Positions 1 to 17,600 of a stretch of DNA of 64,000 nucleotides are shown piece after piece (the stretch's first letter is position 1; each line of letters begins with the position of its first letter). The stretch is from Montifringilla adamsi (Eukaryota > Chordata > Aves > Passeriformes > Passeridae). The stretch spans positions 4,943,617 through 5,007,616 of the forward strand of contig JAGGNK010008226.1 in the NCBI GenBank assembly GCA_017590115.1, given 5' to 3'. The notes under the pieces are model-generated. The model made no database searches and had not been told where the DNA came from. It saw only the letters and a list, made by a program, of their open reading frames with translations. The translations under genes were made by a program, and so were the position numbers.

Positions 1-262
1 AGCACCAGGTGCCTCCAGCTCAACTTCCCTTCTGTCACTGACCACATTTAGGTCCAGAGGAGTTGAGGGGTCTGATTATCTCCTTCCCCAGGTGTCCCAC
101 TGGACAGCCAACCCCATGGACTGGGTTACTGTATGAGCTGGGCTGGGGGGATGCAGGGGTGACATTTTGGGGTGCCTGGCAGGGAGGGTCTCTGGGGCTG
201 TGGCAGAGTCTCCTCCTTGGCAGGGCCATGTCCTCCTCTGACGGATTCTGGTGATGGGATAA

Positions 263-5948
<5,686 letters not shown>

Positions 5949-6032
5949 AGCTGTCTCCTTTGATGGGTAGCATCTTTAAATGCCAATTGAATTCTGGAAG
6001 AAACCATGCTGCTAGGTTGCCAGAAGCTCTAG

Positions 6033-6038
6033 AATAAA
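6033..6038 (+). promoter_or_regulatory. Candidate polyadenylation signal of gene 1
   Basis: AATAAA 85 bp after the stop codon of gene 1, the first such hexamer downstream. A very short 3' UTR would result. Confidence 0.5.
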
Positions 6039-6477
6039 TATTAGGAATATGCTTACTGACTCATGCTTGTTAATCCCACTTCCTGTCAGTCATCCCCATA
6101 TGACAAAAATGCTACCTCAGCAGTTATATGGGGAGTGAAATTTGTGATCTTTAAGCTTTTTGTTCGTTGTTTGCTTTCTTAATGGTAAAACTGGGATGTT
6201 GAAATTGCAGTTTAGGTTCTATAAACAAGTTCTATTAATACACACCTGAGTCTGGATGTATTAGAGTGCAAGAAATCTGTTAATCTAGAATAATATTTTC
6301 CAGCATTTTTTAATGTTTTGGGACATAACACGATGAGGGGTAAAGCATGACCAGGTTTTTTCATCTCTCCCAGAGCTGAATTCATTTGTCATGCAGGAAA
6401 ACGTGAATTCAGCTGCTGTTCCATCTGATGTTTCCTGTGCATAATTTAATTTTTGCTGCCAGCCCCTGGCAGTTCAT

Positions 6478-6835
6478 GGAATCACAGAATATCCTGAGTT
6501 GGAAGGTCCCACAGGGATCACTGAGTCCAGCTCCTGGCCCTGCACAGACACCCCAACAATCCCACCCTGGGAATCCCTGGGAATGTTGTCCAAACTCCGG
6601 GAGCTCTGGCAGCCTCAGGGCTGTGCCCATTCCCTGGGGAGCCTGGGCAGTGCCAGCACCCTCTGGGGAAGAACCTTTTCCTAAATCCAACTAAACCCCC
6701 CTGACACAACTTCAGGCATGCCCCTGAGCCCTGCCACTGGCCACCAGAGGTTGGTGCTGTCCCTCACCTGCCCTCAGGAGGAAGCTGCAGACCATAATGA
6801 GGGCTCCCCTCAGTCACTGCTCTCACTCTGGATGG
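6478..6835 (-). mobile_element. CR1 LINE 3' fragment, minus orientation
   Basis: It begins with the typical 3'-end signature in reverse (atcacagaatatcctgagtt) and continues through ctgagtccagctcctggccc and a gaagaaccttttcctaaatc stretch, which match the CR1 3' untranslated region. No target-site duplication was found. Confidence 0.8.
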
Positions 6836-7299
6836 GTTTCTCTTGGAGCAGAAAATGAAGAAAGAGATTCCATACCAGGTTATGTAAACCTTGCTAAACA
6901 CCTGGTCACAAATTACTCAGTGTCTGAGTAATTTGGTGGATTGAGCAATTTCCTTGTGCTGAGTAATTTCATTGATGATTCAAGATTAAAATCCAAGCCT
7001 GACTGGCTTTCCTTGGGGGAGGCTCACTTCATGAAAAGAGGTGGGCTTGATCTAACTCAACACTGAAGGAAGCCAAAAGACCAAGGAAAGTTTAACAACC
7101 CTCAGATTGGTTGCCACCCTGCAATATTAGGCTCTCTTATTTAATCACAGCACATGAACTATAAAATCCATCTTCTCAAGATGGATATCTTGGTTCTGCC
7201 AGTGAAAAATACAGCAGATCTGCTGTGAGATCAGCACAGCATGACACCCTATGCCTGTAACACCTTACCCTGAGTGCCATCATGTGGCATGTACAGGGA

Positions 7300-7460
7300 A
7301 CCAGCGCTGCTGTGGCACCTCAGATCCTGGGTTCAATTTTGGGCCCTTCACTGCAAAATGTCATTGAGGTGCTGGAGCATGTCCAGAGAAGGGCAAGGAG
7401 CTGGGGAAAGGTCTGGACCACATAAGGGGTGGGAGCTGGAAATGGCTCCCAAACTTCCCA
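7300..7460 (+). mobile_element. CR1 LINE fragment, plus orientation
   Basis: gaggtgctggagcatgtcca followed by gagaagggcaaggagctggg is a well-known CR1 stretch. The fragment is diverged and truncated at both ends. Confidence 0.7.
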
Positions 7461-10400
7461 AGGGAAAAAAGCTTAGATCAGACTTCAGTGCCTTTCACTT
7501 ATTGTGTGCCACAGTGATAAAATAATTGCACCACAGCCAGAGGAAATTTTTCAGTGGAAGGCTCCTGAAGGGGAAGAAGGCTGGGAGATAACACGGACTG
7601 AGGATGGAAGTTTAATGACACACGAGGGTTTAATATTTGTGACTTAAGTCAGTGGAGTAGCTAACGGTTTATTATGACCTTCTATTATCATGCAACCTAC
7701 AAAATTGCAGCAAAACCCCACATGTCTCTATGTTTTCCCCCTCTATTAAATACTGGTGAATAAATAAAAAATATATCAATGTCCCCAAAGAGGTATTTGC
7801 CCTGTCACATTTGCATTAAGACCTGAAGTCCTCCTCACCATTCCCTGGCTATGTATAATAAGTCTTCTCCAGTTCTGTATAAAATCTTAAGTTTAGGACT
7901 TAAATGGTGTAGTCATTAAAGTGCTCTTAGTAAATGGAAATAATGATTATTAATAAATGGCATCTACTCTCAAATTTTCTTTTTTTAACTATGCTTCCCT
8001 GAAGTGCTCCACCAAATCTTATTTGAAAAGGCTTCTACTAGCATTTATTTCTCTTTCAAGGCTGCTGGCCACTTCAGTAAAAGCCAACATTATTGTTATT
8101 TTTATCTCAAGTTCTTGGTTCAAAATGACACCAATCTTGCTACACTGTAGGGTGGCAGCTACAAAGAGAACAATGGAATAAGTCAATGGCTATTGTCTTT
8201 TTCTTTTTGAAGGGATGACTCACCCGTCCTTATGAAGGACAGTGTAGATTCATTGTGTTGTTGTGTTCACATGGACCAGGGAACACCAAAGCCAGCGCTG
8301 CAGCACAGTGAAATCCTCAAGAAAAGCATACAGGTCAGGGATGAGGATAGGATAGCAAGAGATGAGATGTATGAAATTCTAACTTGCAAACACAATGCAG
8401 AATCTTTTCAGAGTACTTTGAACATTTCTGTGGATCTGATCTGCTATGGGACCATATTTGTTGAGCTTGAAGTCAGTCTAATATATCTGAATATCAATGA
8501 AAGCCATAAAAATATATTCTATATCCTCTCATTTTAAGATGTGTCCACCACCTTTTCCCCTTTTGTTCTTTCCATTGTATTTGGATAAATAGACCAATAC
8601 AGAATTCATCTTCTCTAACAAAGAGAAGTTTGCTGAAGTGCCTGGCTTAGGCAAGCAATTCTTGCCAGCCCGTTCCAGCAGGCTGTGAGCCCTTGGGCAG
8701 CCAGTGCCTGCCCATGAATGATGGTGCAGCCAAATTCTGGGCTCTGCTCTTTACACAAATTCTTGGTTATTTATGTAACAGCAAACACAGCGTGGAGCCC
8801 ACTGAGCAGACCTCATCTCTGCCCTTGAATGGTAAAGAACAAAACCTGCATGGCCGTGCCCTGGTTGTGCAGGCTGTGCACTGTGCAGGAGGGTGTGGCA
8901 CAGTCTGGCTTGGTTTTGGGGAGTTTTCCAGTGTGGGGGCTGAGGTATGTTTGCCCTCAATATGCACCATCATTGTGAAATTTATAAACTGAGAGCCCCA
9001 CTCGAGCAGTGAGTAGTTCAGCAAATATCTTCAGGATGGGTTTCAAGAAGTGTGTTGGAGGCCTGGTCATGCAGAGGTTAAAGGCAAACACTTAACTGCC
9101 CCAGGGGTTTATAAAGAATCTGGGAGACTAGTCGTAGTAGAAAAGTTATGCACATAACTTATTTAAACATTTGCTAATTCCAATATTTTATTTTAATGGT
9201 TTCTTTTGGCTCACAGTTAAATGTCAATGCGTATCTGCCACCATGCAATATTTAGTACAGCAATATATGTGTAAAACTGGTTTCATTTACTGCGGCAAAA
9301 TTAACTAACTTCTCTTCCCTGTCTATGAATCGTTATAGAGTGCCTTGTAATGTGGGGGTAAGGTGAGATGTATTTACAGTTGTCATTGCCCACTCATTCA
9401 GTAAATACTGCTGCCTCACATGGTCACATGTGGAGCATCCCTCACACCATAAAAAGCACACTGGCAAAAATTATCTGCCCAGTTAGGTGGGAAAAAAGGA
9501 AAATGTGAAAGGAAATGGCACATACTACACTTTGTTTTCTATCTTGCTACCTGTGTGATTCAGAGAAAATAAAACATGCAGCTCAGAAAACTAAATTATT
9601 GCACTGAGTACTGGACTGCAGATAGGAAGAAATTTATTTTGCTCATTGGTAATTTTTTCTTTGGTGCAGATTTTAATTACTAGAGCTGCACATTCCTAAG
9701 ATAAACTGCTTGATGCTTTTACATCTTTGATTAGTACAAGGAAGAATGTAAAAAGTATTAATAAGTTTAAAGATTTGTGACAGATAGAAACAAAAATCTA
9801 GTTCTACTTTAAATGGCAATCAAGGCACACATATTTTATACAAAAAGTATCAATTACTGGGGCCTTGATCAAAAAAAATACAAAACCAGTAATTCTGCCT
9901 TTTTCTTTATGACTCTTTGGCGTTTTTTCTGGTTTTTATCTTTGAAAAAAAAAATCCTAGAAGAGACAAAGCAAGGAGCAGCACACGTAGACATCTGCTG
10001 TCCAGGGAATTTCTGGGAAGGCTTTGCACAAACTGGGCTGAGTGGGGAAATGATCAAAACCACTCTTGGGTAGAAATGTGGGCTTACATGTTTGGGAATC
10101 AAGACCTTTAGTGCAGTTGGCTTATTTAGGATAAAGAATATTATTAATTACTATATTATGAATTATTATTATTAAATTGAATGTGGTTTTTCTTTCCCTT
10201 AGGACCACAGGTGTTTCTCTGCTGGTAAATAGACTTGAAACACAAGTGCAGTGAGACATGGTACCACAGTCATGTACAAAAAGGAATTCTTACTGTATTA
10301 GATTTTGAATGTCCTTAAACGCTATATAAGTTTAGTGACAATTTTTCTTTTAATCCACTAACATTCCAAGTAAACACAGATTATTATTTGAAAGTAGTTT

Positions 10401-11199
10401 AATTCAGCTTTTTATTCGCTGAATTATAAAAACTATAATTTTTTTATAATTATAAAAAATATAGAAGGAATATTGCTTTAAGATAATTTCTTTTTAATGT
10501 TGATAATTTCTGGGAGGTATATAGGATCAACAGAAACCCTTGACAAAGATGTAATATTGTGGCCAAGGAATTAGTTTCAAATACATTTTCAATGCTCATG
10601 GGTCATTAAAAGGCTTCAGAAAAACATAATTCTTGTCAAGTTGTGAGGAAGAAATAATGAGGCCGAGGCTAAAGGCAGACATAGAAACACATTCTCGAAA
10701 GGGTAAAAGAACAGGTAAAAGCATTTAGACAAAAATGGTATATAAGGTCAGTTTTATCTTTCTGGAGAAGGACTTTGATGTTTATCAGTTTGTATCAGCT
10801 TTAAAGCATCATAAAAGTTGAGCAAGACATTATAAACAGAGTGGTGATGAGAAGTAATTACTGTAGAACTGCTAAGTGACTGATTCCTTTTCTGTTTCTT
10901 GCTTTGAAAAGATCTTTCACACAGGCAGAAATGCATATTACTTTCCTCTAGACTTCCCTTGGGTTCAGATGTCCACCACAAAGCCCCCAGCAGCAGCACG
11001 GCACCTCTGCTGGATTCTCTTTTTTGAGCACAGTGGCTTTTCCTGCATTTAAGCATTTTTGAGCTGACTTTCCTTGAGCCACTCCCTTTGGCAACTGGCA
11101 GCATCATTTCCTTCCTGCTGGTCCTGCTGGCTTCAAGGCGAGGTCAGGGCAGGAGCAGATGGTCACGCTGAAGAGACTTGGAGGTGGTGGAGCCAAGTT

Positions 11200-11323
11200 G
11201 CTTTCTGTGCTCACACTATCTCTTTCAGGAGCTTTCTGTGCTCACACCACCTCCTTCAGGAGCTTTCTGTGCTCACACCACCTCTTCCAGGAGCTTTCTG
11301 TGCTCACACCACCTCCTTCAGGA
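11200..11323. repeat. 31-bp minisatellite, four copies
   Basis: Units start at 11200, 11231, 11262 and 11293, each beginning gctttctgtgctcacac and ending in cagga, with few substitutions. Because 31 is not a multiple of three, all three frames stay open and mimic coding sequence; I do not think it is translated. Confidence 0.9.
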
Positions 11324-12904
11324 GCTGCTTGCCCCAGACTCCCCCAAATCAGGTGGTTTTTCTCTCAGTAAAACTCAGAAAAGAAAATGGCATTAAATGA
11401 ACATTACAGCTAAAAACACTTCAAAGAAATAAGGGTGATTTGAACAGAGGAGTATAAAATGGGGGTGGAGGTCAAAAGGCAGCTTTTAGGATCAGACATA
11501 ATGCAGTAAGAAAGAATTCAGCTGCAGGGTCACTCAAGGCAGGAGCAGATATGACCCAGTAAGAAATATCCACCAAGGTTATTCTCACACTCTCTCCCAG
11601 AAACCCTTCAAATACAGGCAGTTCTTACTGCTGGGGACACTCATTCACTGTGTGACAAAAATGCACGTGTGTCATGCCACAAGGGAAGGTCAGGTCTGTT
11701 CACACAAGGGGTTTTGAGGCCAGGAGACCCAGGACACCCCCCAAACACCAGACACAGACATGGGTGTTGTACAGATTGATTTCACCTGCATTTGGCTTTT
11801 CATAAAACAGCTGATATTTATTTTTGCCACTTTCTTAGGCTTAAAACTGAACATTTTTCCTTTTGTGGGGACGAAGCAAAGGAGACTAAGAGTAAATACC
11901 TGAGTGCTGGGTGCTTTCCAGGCAGGGTATGGCCCATCTGGAACAACACAAAATGAATAGGGACAGATACAGGAATTGAAGTCCTGCACAGCATTCCTGG
12001 GCAGATACAGAGAGACTGATTTTGTTCAAGCTCCATCCTGGCAAGAATTATATGACAGAAAACCAGCACAGAGTGTTATTGTAAGTAAGTCTTCTTATTC
12101 CTTTGTTAAACTGAAAGAAAATGATTGATCAATGAACATAGCAGAGCTTTCTATCATGTTTAACAGCTCTAAGAGCCACTAAAAATGACTAAAAACTGTG
12201 ATTGAAAAATTCAGCAGTTTGAAACTGCATTTTTGATTGAAATTGCATGGAAAACATTTGGGTTTTAATCCAATGATAACTGTATAATTTATTGAACACT
12301 TGCTCCAGCAAGCAACTGACCTCTGAAAAAACACGTTATGCACTAATTGAGACTGATATTCTTAGACAAATGTCTTAAAGTTTCCTGTGTCTCAAGGCTT
12401 TTTACCACAGTAAGTAAGTAAATTTGATCCCATGTATTTTAATTCACTAATCAGTGGTCAGGAGTCAAGGCAAAAGTTTTATTTATTCCTGATGTGATAT
12501 ATGTATATGTATGTATATATATATATCTCTGATCTGCTAGCAGGAATGCAGTCTCATAACTCACATTTTTTGCAACTTTTATATTACTTCCTTTTGCATA
12601 AAACTTCCTGCTGCTCTGATCAGTGTGTGTGCAGTAGATAAAACAGATAATCTGAGGCATGTTTTGTAGATTACATTGCAATTTTAGCCTCTACAAATCA
12701 AAGGTGCCTGTTATTAAGGCATAGGCCCTCATATAAGTTGAAAACACTTACTGGAAGTGCCAGAAATGCTAAGCTGAACCTGGTGAGACCCAGGAAGTAG
12801 CCTGACACGTTCATGTGTTCATGAACCTTGCTAGCAGATTTAATTACTGTGGATAAATTTAGCATTTAGTCCTTCTCTGTTGTTGAAACTCCTTGATGTA
12901 ATCC

Positions 12905-13215
12905 ATAAATTTTCTGTTCATGGTGTCTCCAAGCAGCTATGGCTGGACAATCTGGAGATCCTCAAGTCCACCCCGCTGCTCAAAGCAGGGTCAAAGAAAA
13001 CAAGCTGCTCAGGACTGTCCAGTTGGTGTGAGTAGCTTGAAGAACTGAGAAATCTATAAAATTGCTGGGCACCCTTGTGTGTTTGTCCAGTTTCACAGTG
13101 GAATTCTCTTTCCTTGTGTTGAGTTTATTGTACTTCAGTTCATGCCCATTGCTTCTCAACCTGCCACCAGGCACCACTGAGACAAGTCTGGCTCCTTTTC
13201 CAAGAATCCTCAAGC
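12905..13215 (-). mobile_element. CR1 LINE fragment, minus orientation
   Basis: The run contains catgcccattgcttctcaac and caggcaccactgagacaagt, typical of CR1 in reverse orientation. Strongly decayed. Confidence 0.6.
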
Positions 13216-14541
13216 AGGATTGACCCCATGAGCCCCTCCCAATGACAGTGTGTGATCACTCCACTGAGCACATGGTATTGTTTTTGCTCTTGCCAGGCAG
13301 TCAGGAGCAGTAGAGCTGTGAATGGCAATGTTCAGGCTTCCATTTCTTTATTAACATGTGAGTACAATCGGTTGTATTTACCATTGTCCTCCAGTTTGTT
13401 TGCTCTTCTCAGTAACAGCTTTAACAGCTTCTGATTCTGTTTCTGGACTCTGTCCTTTTGTCTTTCTTTCCTCAATTTGAGCCCTGCGAACATTTACAGG
13501 AAGAGCACTCTTTATTCCCCTTGTTCTAGACCCAAGCTGTGCTTGGGAGAGTTGGAACACACCAACAAAACTATTGCAGTTTGGTTGTAGCTGGTCTGGT
13601 AGCCAAAATAAACAGAGAGATACAGCCTGGATGGGGTGTAATGAAAAGAATATTAGACCAACAAGTGGCCTGTTCCTAGCTGACCTCTCTTTCTCCTCAT
13701 CAGGTGAACAGAAACAGTAGAAATGCAATAAAATGACCCCAGCAGACAGGACTGTGGGCTGTCGTGCCCCCAGGTCATCTACAACTCCATTAAGACTTCA
13801 CACAGACCAAGGAAACCAGCTCAACAGGACTTTTCATTTCAGTTCATCCTTCTATTCTTTTTTATAAACTGTGTGGTTGAAGGGATTGAAGGGAGTCCTG
13901 CTGGCAGATGCATCTGAGGACCATAGGTGTAGATTGAGGCAAGACCTTGGTAAAGCTGAGCAAGCTCAACAGAGGCCTGCAGGCGAGGTCCACTTAGGGT
14001 ATGTTACAAAAATTAGCAGGAATTTACTTTTGATTCCTGACTTAATCCCATTTATTATGTGGGGGTTTTTTGTGTACAAACAGCAGGGAAACAAACCTAC
14101 AGTTTCAAATAGAGACCTAAAATATAATAATTTATGAGACCAAGACTCTCTGCTGAAGAATTTATCAGAAAACCTGCTGTGAATTTGCATCTTCATACTG
14201 CAGTACCTTACAGTCTGCATAATCAAGCAATTACCTATTAAGAATAAATGAATAAAATTGAGATGTTGAGGCAAAGAAACACATATATTCACCAGTCTGG
14301 TTCCAAAGGTAACTTGGGCCAGCACATACGGTTAAATTTATAATAAAGGAATATCTCGGTTTTGGCTGGCATAGAGTTACTTTTCTTCCTAGCAACACAA
14401 ATTATCTAGGAAATGGAAACTTTACCACTCCTATGTAATCCTTCTGTAAAGATCAGGTAATCATAAAAAATATTGCATAATAAATCAGACACAGCATGGG
14501 CCAGGCTGACCTTGGGAGCCCCAGTTTTTACTAGACCAGAG

Positions 14542-14548
14542 TATAAAA
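14542..14548 (+). promoter_or_regulatory. TATA box of gene 2
   Basis: TATAAAA 43 bp upstream of the ATG at 14585, which predicts a transcription start near 14570 and a 5' UTR of only 10-20 nt. Genes 3 and 4 have the same arrangement. Confidence 0.65.
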
Positions 14549-14584
14549 TCTAATGCTCCCTTTTACTCTTGTCAAGAGATCAAG

Positions 14585-14684
14585 ATGGGTGCCACCAGGG
14601 ACTTGCTGTGGTTATTCCTCCTAAATGCAGCGCTCCTGGATGTCATCTCACCTAACCCACACAAAAAAGAGTCTTCCCAAAAAG
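14585..14684 (+). CDS. Gene 2 exon 1: signal peptide
   Basis: ATG at 14585 in a good context (caagATGG). It encodes [20 protein letters not shown], a clear signal peptide core, then a short polar stretch ([12 protein letters not shown]). The 100-nt exon ends in phase 1 at donor gtagga, which fits all later phase-1 acceptors. The TATA box lies 43 bp upstream. Confidence 0.82.
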
Positions 14685-17600
14685 GTAGGAAAAAGGGTGT
14701 CTTACTTTGCTACTCTGGGTCTATACATGGCACTCACAGGCCAGTTTAATCAACCCATGGAAAGATTTGAAGACAGATTGAAATTAGATAACATCCGGCT
14801 GTCTTATTAAAAATACGAACCAATTGATATCACAATTAAGTATTGTTTTTGTTTAAGTGAATTTAGTGTGATGAAATTGTAACTTTTTGCAGTAGTGTCT
14901 TGCAACTGAATTTGAACCAAATTTTAAAAGAAATCTGACAAGAAAGACTGAGAGACCTTGCTCTTATAAATCAATGGCTTTCAATATGGAATTATGAGGG
15001 ATTATAATTTCTTTGGCTGTAATGCATACTAGCTTTATAGTACGTCAGATTCCACCTAGCAAATGCACACAGAACCACCCAATACTTATTTAGCTTTTTA
15101 TAATTTAATGGGAGTGCAACAGAAAGACACAGTTGCTGTGTTGTAGGCTGTCAGGAAGTCCCAGGTGTGTGCATTTTACTAACTTGGGACTTTCAGGTAG
15201 GTGGAGTAAAATCTCTAAACACTATCAGTATTTTAAAAAAAGCTACAACACGAAAACCACAACAACTTAATAAAAAGGTATGACTCTCACTCCTCTTTCA
15301 CAGAAGATGTCTGAAGTCTTATGTTCCTGCTAGGAATTTCTTGTGACTTAGACACCTCTTTGTTCACTGCTTTTTGCAGCTATAAATAAGAAAAAAACAC
15401 CCATTACATCCATGGGAATATTGGTGATAGAGTGTGCATTGCTAATTTTGCCTGCTGCTTTTCAAAAGACAGTTCAAAATACTTGAATTATAAAAACAGA
15501 AAAAGAGAAATGAAAACTAATCCATGGAAGTCTGAATAAGAGACATTTAAAACAATGAAATCGTAGAACAAATAAACCAAATGGGTCTGATATCTGTCTC
15601 ACTGTATAAAGTCACTTTCTATATATCTGGGAATAACCAAGTATTTTGTGTGTGCTACTCAGAGAAAAAAGGCTTGAGAAAGACACAGCACTTGTACAAT
15701 GCTGTATCAGATCACTGACCCTGACTGAGCAGATCACCAATTTCTTTTTGCATTAAAATAATGAATACATTTATGCGAGTTTTCTTTGCTCTTGTTTTGG
15801 GGATTTTTATTACTCATTTAATTTTACAGATAAACCTGTGTATATAAACAACTGAAAGTGCTGTGGTATTTCAAATTAGAAGCACAGATTTAAGGGAGTT
15901 CCAAACATATTCTGCATTATGCCCAGGCGCCTCTTCCTGTAAACTTTGAGTATCTCACTTTATTAGGTTATCAGTAAGACTTTAATGCTTGGTTTATTGA
16001 CCTCCCAGCAAATTCTGTCTATTCCTAGCAAGCACACATTAAGAATTGCGACTAAAAAATTGAAATATTAGTCAAAAATCCAAATTATTCTCTTTAGTCT
16101 GGCCAAACATTAATCCAAACATGCATGTATGAAAAACAGATTTGCTAATTGGCAGATTTGCCTTCGGTTGTCTCTGTTTGCATCCTTTTATTAATTGAAA
16201 AGATAATTTTGTGAGGCTACCATGCCCTTGTAGAATATGACATTACCAATTATGTCTTATTTTACAGAGACCAGAGCTTTGCCCTGCGTCCCAGAAGATG
16301 CAGCTCTCTAGGGAAAGCATACCTGATACGAATTTGTTTATTATATGTATTGTAAATTAAGTCACTGAAAGTATCCATGTACAACAAGAATCCGAAAGTA
16401 ATAGACTCATGGAGTCACAGAACTACAGAATGGTTTGGGTTACAAGGCAATTTTAATAATCTTCTGGCTTAAATGTCCAAAAAGAAGCAGAGACAGTTTA
16501 AAACAGATGCTCAGAACCATGTCTGACCTGGAAAGTGGCCAGTGAAGGGAAATCTACAATATCTCAGGGCAACCAAAAAAATTTGGACTCATAGGGAAAA
16601 AGTGTTTTGAATACAGGTCCAAAAATTCTTGGTTTCCTTACTCCTTCCACAAAAGATCAGCCTTGAGATTGACACATTGCTCTCCATCTCCAATTTGACA
16701 GGGCTGGACCAACATCTCCACCACTGGGAGGAACCTGGTCATGATCCTTCATCCACCAGGGACTCACCTGCTTCATCTTCCATCTCTACATATGCCACAA
16801 TCACTGATACATCCCTGTTAATGCCCTCCCTTCCCCCAGGTGGGTCTGAATGTCTCTGAAATTTTGGGCCAGTGCTTTTGAGGAACAAGTAATACCTGCA
16901 GAGTTTGGGGTTCACTTTTCTCCATGGGACAGCAGAGCCCAGGAAAAGCACATCATAACTGACACCAAGGGTGGTTCTCCTGGTGGCCTGAAACTTATAG
17001 TCCTATGCCAAGGTCCCAGCAGAGGAAGGTCTTGTGGTCTTTGCTGGTTGGAATTTGGTGTGTGCTGGCAGTGAGAGCAGGGTTATGTTTCTGGTTGATC
17101 ACACCATGAAAAACCACCCTGCTGACACCCCCAAGCTCTCCATCTCCCATGTGACAGGATGGCAGCACCATGCCCAGAACTGAGAGAAACCTGGCCATCC
17201 TACTTCATCCAACAGGGCCCTACTTGCTTCTTTCCTTTCCTCCCCTGCAGATGCCACCAATGCCACAACCAGCCTCACTGTCTCTGCTCTGCCAGGTGAG
17301 TCTGAGTTTCTCCTGTGTTTTCTGGATACTGCTTTCTGCAGAAACATTTAGTCCCTCAGAGTTTGGGGTTTAGTCTTCTCCAAGGCAGAGCAGAACCAGG
17401 GAAAAGCACAGCAGAATGCAGCTGAGACTGGAAGTTGTGGTAGCTTGAAATTCATAGAGCATTGCCAAGGCCCTGACAAGGGAAGGCAGCTGCTTGTGGT
17501 TTTTGTTGGCTGGAATTTGGTGTGTGCTGGAAATGAGTGTGGGATTATGTTTTTGGTTGATCCCACAATGAAAGACCACTTGCTGACACCCTCAAGCTCT

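Larger units (their letters stand above)
6039..14541. other. Intergenic space between genes 1 and 2
   Basis: No exon of this family and no convincing other gene was seen. It contains CR1 fragments (6478-6835, 7300-7460, 12905-13215), a 31-bp minisatellite (11200-11323) and a short TA-rich run near 12497-12525. Reading frames here are short, lack splice-site logic, and show no recognisable domain. Confidence 0.6.

Noticed and set aside
7155..7215. TATAAAA-like element followed by an ATG, similar to a family promoter and first exon
   Set aside because: The ATG is only about 20 bp from the TATA-like site, the reading lacks a good signal peptide and soon ends, and no following exons exist.
8690..9000. 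GC-richer island with overlapping open frames on both strands
   Set aside because: No domain, no splice logic and no repeat family that I can name; probably a decayed repeat.
11200..11400. Open frames repeating SFLCSHH-like motifs in three frames
   Set aside because: They come from the 31-bp minisatellite, which stays open in all frames; no splice or domain evidence.
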